64,000 nucleotides of DNA from Nectonema munidae (lineage: Eukaryota; Nematomorpha; Nectonematoida; Nectonematidae): the NCBI GenBank assembly GCA_030549495.1, contig JAUIRK010000924.1, positions 1 to 64,000 of the forward strand, given 5' to 3'. A model generated the notes under the pieces. That model saw nothing but the letters and a program-made list of their open reading frames with translations. It was not told where the DNA came from and did not search any database. Below are positions 1-14,200 of this stretch, one piece after another (position 1 is the first letter of the stretch; every line of letters begins with the position of its first letter). The position numbers and the translations under genes were made by a program.

Positions 1-415
1 GATAAGACTTTATTCATGTTTGAAAAAAATGAAGTGAACTAAACTTTCGTTTATGTGTTCACATGGGAAAAAAATCCCTCATCCGTTCAGCGGAGAAGTA
101 TAAATGAGTTGAAATAAGAAGCATGAAAGGATGATAGACTCAAAAAAACCCATAATAAACAAAATGAAAAATAAAATAAAAACAGAATAATTTCAAGTTA
201 GATACACACAGTCATAAAACATCATTTGATAGTTTAATTCCATTCTTCAAGCAAAGGAAGCATATCTGGATGTAGAAGAGTTGATGAGTGGATATATGAA
301 GAAAAAAAAAAGCGGCGAGATTCTAAAAAAAAAATACAAAGAAGAGGAAACAAAAGAAAATCCAAAAATATTTAAAAAAAAAATGTTTCAAATGAAATCA
401 GCATAAGGAAAAGAA
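1..415. other. AT-rich stretch beyond LINE stop codon
   Basis: No gene is visible. It lies 3' of the reverse-transcriptase stop of the - strand LINE and may be its 3' untranslated region. I could not place a poly(A) or simple-repeat tail or a target duplication, so the element may continue off the left edge. Several A-runs occur between 300 and 390. Confidence 0.4.
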
Positions 416-3188
416 CTAACGAAACATATGTAGTTTATATTTTTTTTTGAAGCTTTTAATATTTCTTAAATACCTAATATGTAAAGGAATGGAGTTCCAT
501 ACGGCAATAGATTTTTTAAAAAAATGTTTGTTAAAAGAAGTATATTTATAACGTCTATTACGTAAATTATTCTTTGAGCGTAAATTATATTGATAAAAAT
601 GATTATTTTTTATATAATAAATATTGAAAATATTTTTACTATTAATTACTTTATAAACAAAAATACCTAATTGAAACTTACTAATTTCTCCTAGAGTAAG
701 TATGTTATGATTAAACACAACACTATTATGGTTTTTATAATCAATAAATTTAAAGGCACGTCTTTGTTTATTTTGTAAAATGTTAAATTTTGAAATACTA
801 CATAAACACCAAATAAAGTTACAATATAAAATTTTAGAATGAAATAGAGAATAATACAAAATAATCCTAGTTTGAAGGTTCAAAAAATAACGAATTTTAA
901 ACATAAGACCTAAAGCGATAGATACATTCTTAATTACATTGTCATACTGTAAGTTGAAATTCAATTTGGAATCAAGAAATACACCTAAATATTTATAACA
1001 TGAAGATTGAGTTAATAAGTTACCACAGATCTGTAGTGGAAGAAACACTGATTTTTTTTTCCTCGTAAAAACTATATGTTCACTTTTATGAAAATTAATG
1101 CGTAAACTATTATTATATGACCAATTAGCGAAAGAATTCAAAAATATATTTAAAATATCGATATCATTGAATAGATTTTTGCTTTTGTGTAGAATTACAC
1201 AATCATCTGCATATAAACATAAGTTAAAATTATTATTTTGTAGTTTAAAAATGTCATTGATATATAAAATAAACAAAAGAGGACCCAAAATAGACCCTTG
1301 AGGAACCCCTATGAATGTATCTAAAATTCTAGAACTACTTCCATTAATTGTACAAAATTGCTTTCTATTAGACAAATAACTACTCAAGATATTTAAAAAC
1401 TTACCCCTGAATCCATAGCAGCTTAATTTATATAACAAAATTTTACGATCTATTCTATCGAAAGCTTTAGAAAAGTCAATGAAAATACCACAGACATCTA
1501 AATTACTATCAAAAGATTCCAAAATATAGTTTACTACAAAAGAGACTGCCATATCAGTTGAAACACCTGACCGAAACCCAAACTGACGTTCATTCAAAAT
1601 TTCATGTAAGTTAATAAAATTTATCATTCTATTGAACACAATTTTTTCGAAAATTTTACTAAAAAAAGGTAAAATGCTAATGGGCCTATAGTTTTCAATA
1701 CTTTCAGGGTTACCAGATTTAAATATAGGAATAACCTTAGAAATTTTAAAATAATCAGGGATATATTCATCCTTTATAATTTTGTTGAATAATTTGGTAA
1801 AGGTTATTCAAAACAAATAATACAATATTTTTACCCAATTTGTTAGAAAGACCATCCCATCCTGATGAAGTAGATGCGTTAAATGTATTTGCAGTAATCA
1901 AAATATCATTAATGGAAATTTCATCAAAATAAAAAGTATTATCAAGTACTGGGATTGAGTCAAAGTAGGCTTCATTTGTGATTAATTGAGTATTTGTAAA
2001 ATAGTCATTAATTTCATCCGAATCAAAATGACAGTGATTGATTGCTTTCTTATCTAAAACTTCATTAATAAGTTTCCAGGTACTCTTCATATCAAATTTT
2101 GAGCTAGTGAACTTATTATAGTAAAACTTTTCTCTACTTTCTTTTACTAGCTTATTATACCTATTTCGTATTTGTTTAAACTCATTCCATTTAGAAAGGT
2201 TTCGATATTTCAAGAAAGATTTATAAACTTTGTTTTTATACTTTCTAAGTAATCTTAATTCTGGTGTGAACCATTCATTTTTAACTTTGGGCTTCATTTT
2301 CATAAAAGGAAAACATTTTTTATAGATATAAGATATTTTATCAATCAATACTTTACAGTACTCATTAGCATTCAAATTAATATCTATATACCAATCTTCA
2401 TTCAACATACAATTATAAAACATAAAATAATTTTTTGAAGACATGTTTCTGCATATAATATCGCTATCAGACTTTAAATTGTCAGTCAAATAAAAATTTT
2501 TGTAGAAAATAAAGTTGGGTAAATGATCCGAAATATCAATTAAAATGTTGCCAGAAAATGAATCCACAAAACTGAAATTAGTAAAAATATTATCGATAAG
2601 TGTAGAACTGGTTTTTTGTATTCGAGTATGACCGGAAATATTTAGGTGGAAACCAAACTCATGCATAAGATTTAAGAAAATACTGGAATGATGATTAATA
2701 ATTTTAATATCCATATTTATATTGAAATCTCCAACAATAAAAACCTTTTTATTGAAAAAATTAGTTTGATTCATTAATAGAGTAAACTCATCTATAAAAA
2801 AATCTATGTTGAAACTTGGAGGTCTATATATTATCAAAATTGTAAATAAAATTGGTTCCTTAACATCAATTATTAGATATTCAAATGAGGTAAAAGAGCT
2901 CCCAATGTTATTTGTATTATACATTAAACGTTTATCAATATAAGCTCCAAGACCGCCACCTCTACCTTCTCTTTTTTTTTTGACAAAATTAAAACCATCT
3001 ATGGTCAGATTAAAATGACAGTCCCAAATTTCAGTAAGACAAAAGATACCAATTTTATCAATGCCTAGATCATCAAATAATAATTTAAACTCAAAAAAAT
3101 TCCTTGATAAACTTCTACAATTCAGATGAAGTAACATAAAATTGAGTAAATTAGAAGTTTCAGTGTAATTTTCAAGTTGATTTTTCAA
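416..3188 (-). CDS. LINE ORF2: endonuclease and reverse transcriptase
   Basis: The N-terminal half (3188-1767) is an APE-type endonuclease that nicks target DNA. Visible motifs are LNCRSL, CLTEIW, GDFN, LIDNIF and SDHLPNF. The C-terminal half is a reverse transcriptase with FIDFSKAFD, GVPQGSILGPLLF and the catalytic YADD. The bridge 1766-1640 encodes the expected NYRPISILP block in the RT frame, so the two halves are one gene broken by a single frameshift near 1770-1800. The protein ends without RNase H, as in Jockey or CR1-like elements. The start at 3188 is the first Met before the endonuclease; an earlier start cannot be excluded. Confidence 0.85.
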
Positions 3189-3343
3189 ACTTTAAACGGT
3201 GTAAAAATTAAAATTATGAACTTTAGGTAAAAAACTGTTAAATTTATCGTGACTGTTAATATCAAAATTACAAAAATTGGAAAGCATTTTATAGATTTAT
3301 AGTATTTATGATAAAAAAAATATATATATATGATTCAATATAT

Positions 3344-4328
3344 TCAGAAATCACAAGTATTTACTTTAATAAAATTTAAATTAAGTTTTCTACACTCACA
3401 AGATTTAGAGAAAGCATCATGATGAAAATCCTTATATTTTTTACGTATACAATTTACACATTTATGTAATTCTACATTAGAAGAATTAGAACAAGTTTCC
3501 GACTTGTGATTTTCAGAACAGTATTTGCAAACCGCTTTATAAATTTACAAACAGATGAGGTATGACCAAAGTTACAACAATTGGTACACTGTTTAGATAA
3601 GTAAAAATCATGAACTTGGTAACATCCATAATTAATGAAAAATTCATTATGATGCATTTTAATAGCATTTCTTATATGAGGATCGACCGAAAAAACAATA
3701 AATTTTTTTCTTGTAGACTCATTAATTTTGGAAAATAGTAATTTAAATTTGTAATTTATGTCTATTAATGGCTTAATATAATTATTTTTACTCAAAATTG
3801 ATTCAAAAATTAAATTATCATCCAAATTGGAATCAAGGTTATTAACCATTATTTTTATACCAAATTTAGGATTATCATGAAGTTTAATGGAAGAACTGTC
3901 CTTTAATTTGTTTTTAAAAACCATCTTAGCATCTTCTAATGATTTAGAGTTTGGAAAAGTATACTTGATAGAATTTTTATTAATATAACGTTTATTAATC
4001 TTAATTTTAGAAAGTGCCTTATCTGAGAAAGAAGTGAAGTCAGAAACATCCTTATCATTATCAAATTTAACTTTAATAAAACAATTGTTACTCACTACAT
4101 CTGCATATGTTTTGGCTGGCTTATCAATAGCTTTATCAAACTTTAAGTCAGATTTTAAAACAGAAGATTTCAGATCATTAAGGCTATCTTTGATTAAATT
4201 CAAATCATCTATAATGATTGTTGTATCATTTGAAGCTTCTAAAGATTTAAAGCTTGCATTAAATTAGTTTTAATTTCTTTTTTCGTGAGAGAATCAATTT
4301 TGAGAATAATCCCACGGATCTTCTCCAT
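3344..4328 (-). CDS. LINE ORF1: gag-like zinc-knuckle protein
   Basis: The reading frame opens at ATG 4328 (MEKIRGIILKIDS). After a frameshift near 4250 it continues through a central region to the knuckle CTNCCNFGHTSSVC (C-X2-C-X4-H-X4-C) near 3575. A second frameshift just after leads to CKYCSENHKSETC and a further Cys/His cluster, ending at 3344. Such proteins bind element RNA in Jockey and I-type LINEs. ORF2 starts about 155 bp downstream. Confidence 0.75.
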
Positions 4329-4330
4329 CA

Positions 4331-5062
4331 AGGATATGAAAAAAAAATATATATATATATATAAATAACTTTCAGACGAAAAAAAGATAAAATGAAATAA
4401 ATCAAAAAGAGATTCAACCGTAAAGGAAACGATATTTCAAGAGAAAATTTTGAAAACTAAGTGGCTTGAAGATTTTTTCGAGTAAAATGTTAGAAGAAGG
4501 TTCTAATTTCAACCATTTTTGAAAGAGAGTAAATTGTTGTAAAAAAAACAGAAAAAAAAAGTTTTATTTGTCTTAAATTTTATTTAAGGAAAACACAAAT
4601 GATGCTCTATCATTAATTTAAGAATGATAACTTATACATCTTTTCCATACTTAAAATATTTCTTATAGTTTTGCATTTTTTACAAAGAAGTTTCTCACTT
4701 CCACTGAATAGCGAAATGTAAACAGTTTGTTAAATCAATCGTTTTTTATCTACTCGCAGTGACTAAAAATAATATGTTAACTAATGTTGCTTTAACCAAT
4801 AATTATTGGAAGAATAAACAAATATTTGAAGATTTAGCAAAAAATCGTTGATCACAAGCGCAATGTGGCATCTTCGATTTCACCCTCACTACTTGTAGAA
4901 TGAGTACACGTCATGTTTTGGGTTAGGGTGAGGTGCGAGCATTTGTAGACGTAAGACTTGCTCACAATTCTTTTTCCTCCCCTTACGAAACGCTTTCTTT
5001 GCTCCCTTCAAATTTCCCCTTCAGAGTTTTTTCATGTGCAGTTATTTTTATTTCCTTTTTAG
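4331..5062. other. AT-rich stretch before first visible hexokinase exon
   Basis: The stretch holds an (AT)n microsatellite near 4350-4365 and otherwise unique AT-rich sequence. A slightly GC-richer patch lies at 4850-5000. I looked for a first hexokinase coding exon with an ATG and a phase-0 donor and found none I can support. It ends in the polypyrimidine tract and AG acceptor at 5061-5062. Confidence 0.4.
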
Positions 5063-5225
5063 GTAGAGCGAATCGTTTCTCATTTGAAACTTGGGACGGA
5101 GACGTATGAAGAAATTCGGAATTTGATAAGTGAAGCTTTTGACAAAGGACTTTCAGCTAAAACAAATGAAGGCGCTTCTGTGCGTATGCTCCCATCTTTT
5201 GTTCGCTGCACTCCTGACGGAACCG
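5063..5225 (+). CDS. HK: Hexokinase exon (first visible)
   Basis: It starts [11 protein letters not shown] and ends [13 protein letters not shown] plus one base of the next codon. The acceptor is TTTTTAG at 5056-5062. The donor GT is at 5226. Confidence 0.93.
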
Positions 5226-8200
5226 GTACCATTTTAACTCATTTTGTCCCAAAATCTCTTTTACTTAAATTTCCTAAAAACTTAAATGATTTTAATCTTT
5301 TTTTGGGTGGATTGATTTTTAAATATTCGCATTTATCTCATGTATCATTGATTGCATTCATATAAAGAAGCGTTACTCTAATGAATGTGTTCTGAATATG
5401 GCAGACATCCTTTGGCCTTTTAGCTCTAAAACCACATATGTTTATTTTAACTGGACTGTATAAGCGGCCTACATTTTGCTTTATCAAATACTACCTTGCT
5501 TAAATGGGAAAGATGTTAACTAAAATTGCTGTCCTAGCAAACCTCTTTGGGGTTAGATCAGGGATCAGCATTTTTTTTTACCCTTTGACCCCTTCATAGA
5601 ACATTTGACTTCACATCGACCCCTACCCCACATAGAAATGCTTAATAAAAACATTAATCAATGCCCAACAATCAAGACAAAAAATACAAACAAAAATGTC
5701 TCATATATCCCATTCTCCTAAGCTATGTTTAAAAAAAGGAGATTTAAAGGTAAAAAAGCATAGCACAATTTGGTAAGTTTGTCTATCTTATCGACCCATA
5801 AATATCTGTTATGGATCCCAAGAGGCCGATATCGACTACTTTGCCGACCCCTGTGTGAGATGGTTTTATAGTTCCACAAAATGCTTGATTTTAAGTCACC
5901 ATCAACGAACTCTAGTCGTCAAGCTGTTGCTAACATTGTGCAGGTGAAAATGCTTATAATAAGATTTAAAATTTTATAGCACTAAGTCCATTACCTTATC
6001 CGTGGGAAAGAATAAAACTATTTTAGTCAATTCTTAATAGTGGGAAGAGATTTTTAATTTGCAAGATATAACATACAAAATAATTTCCCTTTTTTATACG
6101 TAATAATTGTTATTCGTAGCGCCTCCTAAAAGGATTTCAGAAGATTTCCTTTGGGGCGCTACCACCCACTTTGTGTATGAAAATCCTTGCATGAGTGTGG
6201 ACAGTGCAATCAAATGGTGGTTCGGGCATGTAAGTTGCTGTCCGCGGTCTCCCCAAGTCCATCCTTCACACGCACTATCAGCCAACATTTGGAAGCTGAC
6301 CGAACGCTTTGAAATGTATTTTCTTTTGGGCGACCCTCAAAAAGGCGATGAATGCACCCCTTTTCAATATCACGACACATGTATCTCTTTTTACAGTTAT
6401 AATAATTCAGTATGAAATTTTATGTTGAAAAATGGTGTGCCGCAAAGAAATACGATATTTTATGCCCCGTAATGTGAAAAAGGTTGGCAGATACCGCTTT
6501 AGAGTAACCTTGGCTCCAATCATTTTAATGCATGTACATTATATGATTGTTGACTGCTCATCTTCCCTGACAGAGAACAATTGATAGCTTTTTTAACGAA
6601 TTCAATTTTACACCGTCAAATATTGATTTTAACTCTTCAATTTGTCTTCTTTATTATCATCCAGAATCTAGATTGATCGCAGATTTTCTTTATATATTTT
6701 ATAAATGGAAATTAATGAACATAGAATACTCGAAGAAACAAAGATGTTCTAAATTTGAGAGCAATACTCAAGTAGGTATAATTATTCTCCCTCTTAATAC
6801 TCGAGATGACCTAGAAACTCATAATGAATCATATGATGAAACTCTTACCTAGGCTTTGAATAATCTGTCACATGATGCGAAATGAAAGAATATGACGACA
6901 CTTTTGATAGCTCTTATTCACCAAGGAATTGATTTCCATTCCAATAATTTACTTAACATCGCTTATTGTGCTGTGAAAAATTTAATTTGATTTGAAAGTA
7001 GGAGGGATAGAAAATTTTACAGAAAAACTTTTTAGTTCATGTCAAGATTTGTATTGGAGTCATTTTGTCAGCATATAAATACCAAAAAAACGCTTCAAAG
7101 AAATTAAATCTTTTTTTCATTTTACAATAACGATGATTTTCAAGGAGGCAATAAAATAACCAAACCCTGTGGGTGCAATTCCAATAATATAATATACTTA
7201 TAGGATCCTTAGTTGCTCGTGCTGTCCTAAAACATTAAGTATTGGGTAGTTTTCAATAATTCACGATAACATTATTTATTTATTTGCAACTTTTTCAGAA
7301 CCTACTCTTCGTCGTAAGGGAATCTCAATCTACAATTTTATTATAATGAAAAAGTATTCTTTTTCAGCAAAAAAAATCAAAATAACACAGAGGAAAATAT
7401 GATTTCGAATCAGATGAAGAAGAAGTTATCGTTGTTCAGTGGAAAAATGCTATTCACCTGGCCTTAAATTCTATAAAAGCAAGTTTATACACACTCAAAC
7501 AAACAAAAAAGGTTTGTTAGATCGTATGTGTAGTAAATACAATCTATATATTATAGATTAGTAGAAGTAGTAATGGGACTGTTTACAAGAACTGAAGTTT
7601 CAAGACCAGGACCAGGTGATAAAAAGTTTCATAACGTTAATAGCGGACTTCATCATCCAATTAAAGCAAAATGATGAATAAAAAAGAATGAATTGATTTT
7701 TGGATACTAATACTTTGTAAATGAACTAACTTTAAATTAGGACTTAAAATTTTTTGATAAATATTTCAAGTTAATTATTATTTTTAAAAGGATGAGGTGT
7801 GATAGTTTGGGTTGGAGTAAAAACAGGTTATCGACAAAGATATAGAAAACCTTTTGAAGACGATATAAAGAAGGCTTTAAATCAGGGACGTCCAACTTTT
7901 TTTATCGGTGGGACCTTTTGAGATATTGAGGATCGTTGGTTGGGCCGCATACCTATGGTTAGGACTTTAGGCTTTAAAAAAGAAAAAAAACTTTTTAAAG
8001 AAAAATTTAGTTAATGTGATTTTTTGTTTTTTAAAATTTCATCTATATTTATCTCAATGTTAGTATTTTGTATTCTTAAGATGTGAATAATGCAGACGAG
8101 TTCTTTCGGAATTTTTGATGTTTTTCAATTCATTGAAAGTGTTGCGTTCAATTAATTATGAAGGTGTGAAAAGACTGTTCTCTATGTAAAGTTCGAAACT

Positions 8201-11200
8201 TCGAAGATCAAATAATTCAAGTTGGCACTTACTTGGTACATCAGGATAATTTATGGAAAAAGGACAATCAAACAAATTGAATCCAATTTTTATTTTTCTG
8301 AAATCAGAAAATCTTGTGTTAAAATCTTCTAATAGAATTTCACAACTTTCAATATATTTTTCTAAATTAACCTTATTTTTTTGCCTTTCCCTTAGATAAA
8401 CTTTGGAACTGTACTCAAAAAATTCCCTAAATTCAAGTTTTTTGAAAGTTGTTATTCGTTCAAGCATCGAAAAGCATAATTGATTTCTTCCTTGTAAATT
8501 TGGGCTAACTTGGGCTTTCAGATTAGCCAATTATACTAACAGGCGTGAGAGCATTTTGTTTGATGAATACTGTTCCTGTCGGAGTGTGAATGTGAGAATA
8601 AACGGCGAGAAAAACGTTTGAAAAATTCGTTAAAGTCAATATTGTATCGGATAGTGTGGTTGTGGTATAATCGACTGTCGGATAAACGAGGTCTGATTAC
8701 CAATGCGTCTTGTAATAAATGTTCTTCAAAAGACAGACATTTTTGATCTTTGACAGCCAATACTGATTCGGCTGAACGCAGAATTCTGTTCCCTAAAGAT
8801 TTACAAAAGCTATCGTTTTTAGAGTCATAGTATACAATCTTTACTTGGTTAGACCCTAACACATCTATCGTTAAAGCTTTTTGTTACATTGTGACCATCC
8901 GTTTCAATAACTGATGAAAAGCGGTGAGGGATATTACATCCGAGAAGTAGTGATCACTGTCTCTCCATGTCCTAATGGGAAAGTCACAAACAAAAAAATC
9001 TGGTGTAACCTATTCTTTTCATTCAATTTTAGAGCATGTTTCCCAGTTTATTTTCGTCAAAAACCTTAACTATTTACTGAATTTGAAATGTCCTATCTCT
9101 GGCATAATTAAACTGCCGATTTATCGCACTGTGGTAATTTTGGTGTATTTATCAAGCTCGTAATTCCTATAAATCCTACTTTCAGAGAAATACATGATAA
9201 GTTTATGAAAATGAAAGTGAAGAATTTGTTCTAGCCCAAAGCGTTATTCGGTAGATTAGAGACGAAATTGAAGAATCGGGAATGTTCTCAATCCTAATAG
9301 ATGAGTGTAAAAATAAAAGCTGACATGAATAATTATCAGTTTGTTTTTGCTTTGCCATCATATATGAATAATTTAATTGGTTGAAAAAGTCTCAAATACT
9401 CAACAGGAGAGAAAAACACCGTTCAATTAACCTATATATGGGGGGGGGCATGAGTAAGGTTCGTTAGATACTGGGTTTCGATAGCTCAAAGTCTTGGGTT
9501 GGATCCCGCACCAAGCTTACTTTCCTCATAGTTCGATACAAGCGACGCAATTGTGCTTTTTCAATGAAAACTATGCCCAGTATCTTTACCTTTTAATTTT
9601 CCAAACTTATAATAAATTAATTGCTTGGCTAGAATTACATTACCAAAAGATAGGTCTGTATTTATCTAATTTATATAAGAGAGAAATGTTACCGGTCAAT
9701 CTTGACTAAGTTGTAGTAGTAAAGTTTGTTAATCTTCGATTTATAATAGAGTTGAGGTAGAGCAAACAACTATTAGTGAAGATACAAAAAGGAGTATTGT
9801 ACATAAAAGTGCACAAATATTCTTTCAATCTTTGGTTGCCTGTATAAGTTTTTTCCTTTATGTTTTGAGAAAATGGCAAATATCTTGCATTAGATCTTGG
9901 AGGCACAAATTTTCGCTGTTTGCTTGTCAACTTGAATGGCTCCAAGATTACCATGCAAAACAAGATTTACATGATTTCGAAGAAACTCATGTCAGGTCCA
10001 GGAGAAGAGGTATTAAATTTCTAGCATTTATCTTCACTATCAATTTTTTCGTTTTGTTTGCATTATCAACTATGTTTACATGGATTATGTATATGCGTAT
10101 ACTATATATATATATTCGATATGCTACTTAATTAGAGTAGGGTTAGAAAAACTCGAGCTTTCGGTAAAACCTGGTTTATTTTATTAAAGTTTGTAAGAGC
10201 TATCTTACATAGCTAGAGAAAATAAGCTTATTTTGTCTCCCCACAGATGGATCATCTCGAAAAAATGTATGTAATAGAATACCATAAATAGCCATCTGTA
10301 GGAAGAAAATAATTTACAATTTCAAGACCTTGCAGGTTATGAAATTGTATATTTCCATTTTAAATTCAAAATTGTCCTTTTTAAATTCAAAATTAAATAT
10401 ATTTTTTTACTTTTTAATCATTTTTTGGAATTTTTGAAAAATTATTCAATATCGATTTTAAGAGCTGAAAGATTTGCGCATTCTGATTCATTTTCAAATG
10501 AAGTAAAATGTTGTTTGACCTCATCTGGATTAATTGATTCTGTACACAGTAGACCCTCTTTAAGTCGGACTATATTGGGAACAGGGTGTCCGACTTAGCA
10601 GAGGGTCTATATAAATATGGTAGAAAAAAATATTTCAAATTGGACGAATTATTTATTTATGCACAATAAACATTTTAATTCCGTAAATTTTTTTGCTATG
10701 TTACAACATAGAAAAATTAAAGAACAATTTGAAAAGAGTTCTTATACAAAAGAATACTCATCAGAACAGCGAAGTCCACTCGTAGATGCTCGAGGAGACT
10801 GAAAAGTATTTGATGCTTGAGGAGAGTCTCATTCTGTAGCTGTAACAACTGGTTGAAAAAGAATTAATTTTTAATTGCTTTCCTTGTATGTGTTCCTCCG
10901 AATGATCATATCCATCAAAGATCTTAAGTGCGTGTAATACTGGTTGCTTTCCTCGTCTGCAGTTAAATCAATGTACGTTATAGCAGTGTCAAGGACTCCT
11001 CGAACGACTGAAAGTTTGGGAATTCGAACATCCGAATCATTTCCTTCATTGTCCTCCTCTTGTTCTGTGTTACCTTTAAGAACTTATTTAGCTTTATCTT
11101 CATCTGTCATAAAATGATGGCCAGGATCACCTTCTGTTTCTTCTAGCCACTCTCTTACATCATCCAAAGAAACATGCCCGCTCTTTTAAGGAGACGATGA

Positions 11201-14200
11201 AAATCATTTGCCTCAAAACCTTCAAAGTTCTACTCAACATCATTAGTACCACACAAAAGTTTTTTCCATGCGTCGGCCAGTGTTGTTGCTTTAACAGCCC
11301 TCAATGCAGTTGTAATATTGAAAATGGCCCCTTTTATGTTGTAGTTCCGGATATTTTCTTTGGTTTTTTCACCTCTTCTATCAACCCCAGCATTCTCATC
11401 ATCAATGACACACCGCACTTCAAGATATTTACGCTGATACCGTCTTTTACCAGAATAAATTATACTCTGGTCTATTGGCTGAATCAGAGATGTGACATTT
11501 GGAGGCAAAAAAAGAACTAATGGAGATGAACACTTCAACAACTTGATATAGCCACAACAAACTTTGGAATACGTCAAAATTTAGAATGGCTTCTTGTAAA
11601 CCAAAACGAAATTAAAAAAAATCAAAGAAAATGGCCGCTTGTAAGCCTATGAGGGCAAACATATGCATTCTCAGTCACGGTCCGACTTTTCCGATATCCG
11701 AGTTATCAGGGTCCGAGTTAACGAGGGTCTATTCGTTCACTTCTTGGTAAATATTTATATCCCAATTTCTTTTAGTTAAATTAAGAAATTTTTTTGGAAA
11801 TTATTGTAACTGAAAATCTTATTTTATCTTTCTTTAAATTTGAAATTTAAAGATTAGAAAAAAAAACTTTCATACACAATAAAAGTGATCAGAGATGCCT
11901 GTTGTCAAGTTACCAGAAAAACATTTATCAAAATAAAACTTCGTAAAAATGTTATCAATTAATGAATGACTGCATTTAACTACTCTTATTGTCATGAGTA
12001 TATTAGGATGTAAATTAGATCATTTAAGAAAATAGAACTGAATAAACAAAAACTAGCTTTCTTTAAATTGATGTTGAAATCAGCCAATAGAATAACCTTA
12101 TTCTTAGAATCAGAGACATGATTGGTTAACACATAGAACTCACTTAAAAAAATTAAATTTTTTGTTTAGTGGCCTATAAATAACAAGAATCTTAAAACAA
12201 GGCAAGTAAGTTTATTACATCAACTAATAAATATTCAAACGTAGAAAAAACTAAACTTTCAGAACACGCCCATACTTTTTATTTATATACAAACCTATAC
12301 TCCCACTTTTATGCTTCCTTTCTTTACTTATAAAATGGAAATCACTCAAGTTTACATCAACACACGGTCGCCAAATTTGAGTTAACGCGAAAAGATCAAT
12401 TCAATATACGAATGCCCAATATCTACTAAATTTGTGCATAAATTACAACAGTTTTAAAGGATCTAAGCCGCCTATTTTTGAATTCAATGATAGAATAATA
12501 TTCAAAGTCAATGTTAAAAGCTGGCGGTTAAAGAAATCTTTAGGATAATTGTAAAATTCAAGTATTTATGAAGTTATTAGATGATAAACAGGTATTTTTT
12601 ATAAACTCAAAAGAAGACAACGTACAAAGGCAGTTATTATCAAAAGCATGATGATTTATGCTACCCAATAGTCTTAACAATACAATTGTGACATTTATAA
12701 AATGATGTATAATTATATTATCAGATTTATTTTCAGAAGAGTAACTACAAACATGTGAATTTGTTTTACATTGAGAAGATGTATGTCCTTATTTGCAACA
12801 CAAAGAGCATTGTTTAACTGAAAAAAATTATAGACACGATGACAATTAAAATCTATATAGAGAAAATGAGCGTCATTTTTAACAAATTCTTAGAAAATCC
12901 AAAGAGAAAACAATGAACTTTTCTTTAAATTTAGAATAGAAGAGTATCTCAAATTTGTTTTGATCTTTCAAAATTCCTTCCTTGAATTCATTTTTTGAAA
13001 GATAAGAACTCAAATCAGAACTTAATTTTTTAGCATTATTTTAGGAGTGCTAGCAAGATTTTCAGACATAGGAACAGATTTCTTACTTTTTGTCTCATTC
13101 TCTTTTAGCATGAATCATTGCTTTTTATTAGGAAAAGTGTATTATTATTAGTTGTCAAACGATCAACCTCTTATATTTAGAAAAATAAACATTGCGCGCT
13201 GTAGTATCCTTTTAAAAAAAAATCTTTGCAATCATTTTCACCCTTAAAAAATTTCAAAGTAAAAAGTTTGAAAATTCTACAAAAATATTTAGACTCAAAG
13301 TTAGGAAGTTTTTGGGAAAACGTAACCGAGTCCATCATTGATTTTGGTGTAAAAGATAACAATATCGTGCGACCTCGCCCCTAATTCAATTACATATTCG
13401 TTAGCGAAAAGTTTCGTTTCAAGTCTTGTGATCGTATGCGCTGTCGATCATTAGTGCCACCAAATGATTGTCTTAATACATTAGCGATTCCTATTTAGTT
13501 GTTTGATCACATCGCCAACTGTCTCTCAAGTTTCATAAGCGAGCAAGGACTCGATGGCTGCGCGTCCTCACTTGGCTTCACATTTTCTTTTCCCGTGAAG
13601 CAGACAAGTCTCACCTCTGGCTACCTACTCAACTGGACCAAGAGCTTTTCTTGTTCTGGCGTGCAAGGAAATGATGTCGTTAACTTGCTTAGAAATTCAT
13701 TATCTAAAAAAAAGGTTCTCCATCTTTATTTGTGTACGCATCAAAGCCATTGACTAAATATTTTTACTAACGATCTTCACTTCAATAATATATTTAGGCA
13801 TTATTCTACAAACGACCAAAATAGTTTGACACTTGATATGTTTTTGTTTTACTGCAATTACGCGATTCATCCAACCAAATCTTTTGTTTCGATTAACACT
13901 TCACTTTTTAATTATTAAATAAAAGTTTGCTTAACTTTTATACTCGAAATAGAGTATCTTCGAATTCGTCACAAAAAAATCAGCCTGCCGACTTTTTTTC
14001 TATAAAGAGTCCTTTGCTTGTTTTTCTTGCCTAGACTTTCTTTGTTTACTTTTTACGAATGAATTTGGCTAAAAATATATCTAACGTTTCGAAGTGTATA
14101 TTTTTCTTGATAAAAATGAAGAAAATGACATTTTATATTATATTGAATTATATTATTTTACAAGTGTTTTGTCCAACACAATATTTGAATCTCTCGTTAT

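Larger units (their letters stand above)
416..4330 (-). mobile_element. Jockey-superfamily-like LINE, nearly full length
   Basis: This non-LTR retrotransposon reads right to left. ORF1 (4328-3344) is a nucleic-acid-binding protein with zinc knuckles. ORF2 (3188-416) has an apurinic-type endonuclease followed by a reverse transcriptase, with no RNase H after it. Only about one frameshift interrupts ORF2 and about two interrupt ORF1, so the copy looks recent. The exact ends are not resolved. The 5' side borders an (AT)n run near 4350. The clade assignment is inference from domain order and knuckle type. It lies upstream of the first visible hexokinase exon, possibly in its 5' intron. Confidence 0.85.
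5226..9869 (+). other. Hexokinase intron with several relics
   Basis: This 4.6-kb phase-1 intron holds a hAT MITE (5559-5853), weak piggyBac-like coding (7010-7510), a hAT transposase remnant on the - strand (7886-8530), a second hAT trace on the + strand (9200-9340) and a SINE (about 9437-9700). Open frames at 6107-6415 and 8536-8862 are unexplained. Confidence 0.6.

Noticed and set aside
1098-1301. Open frame on + strand
   Set aside because: It is the antisense shadow of the reverse transcriptase catalytic region.
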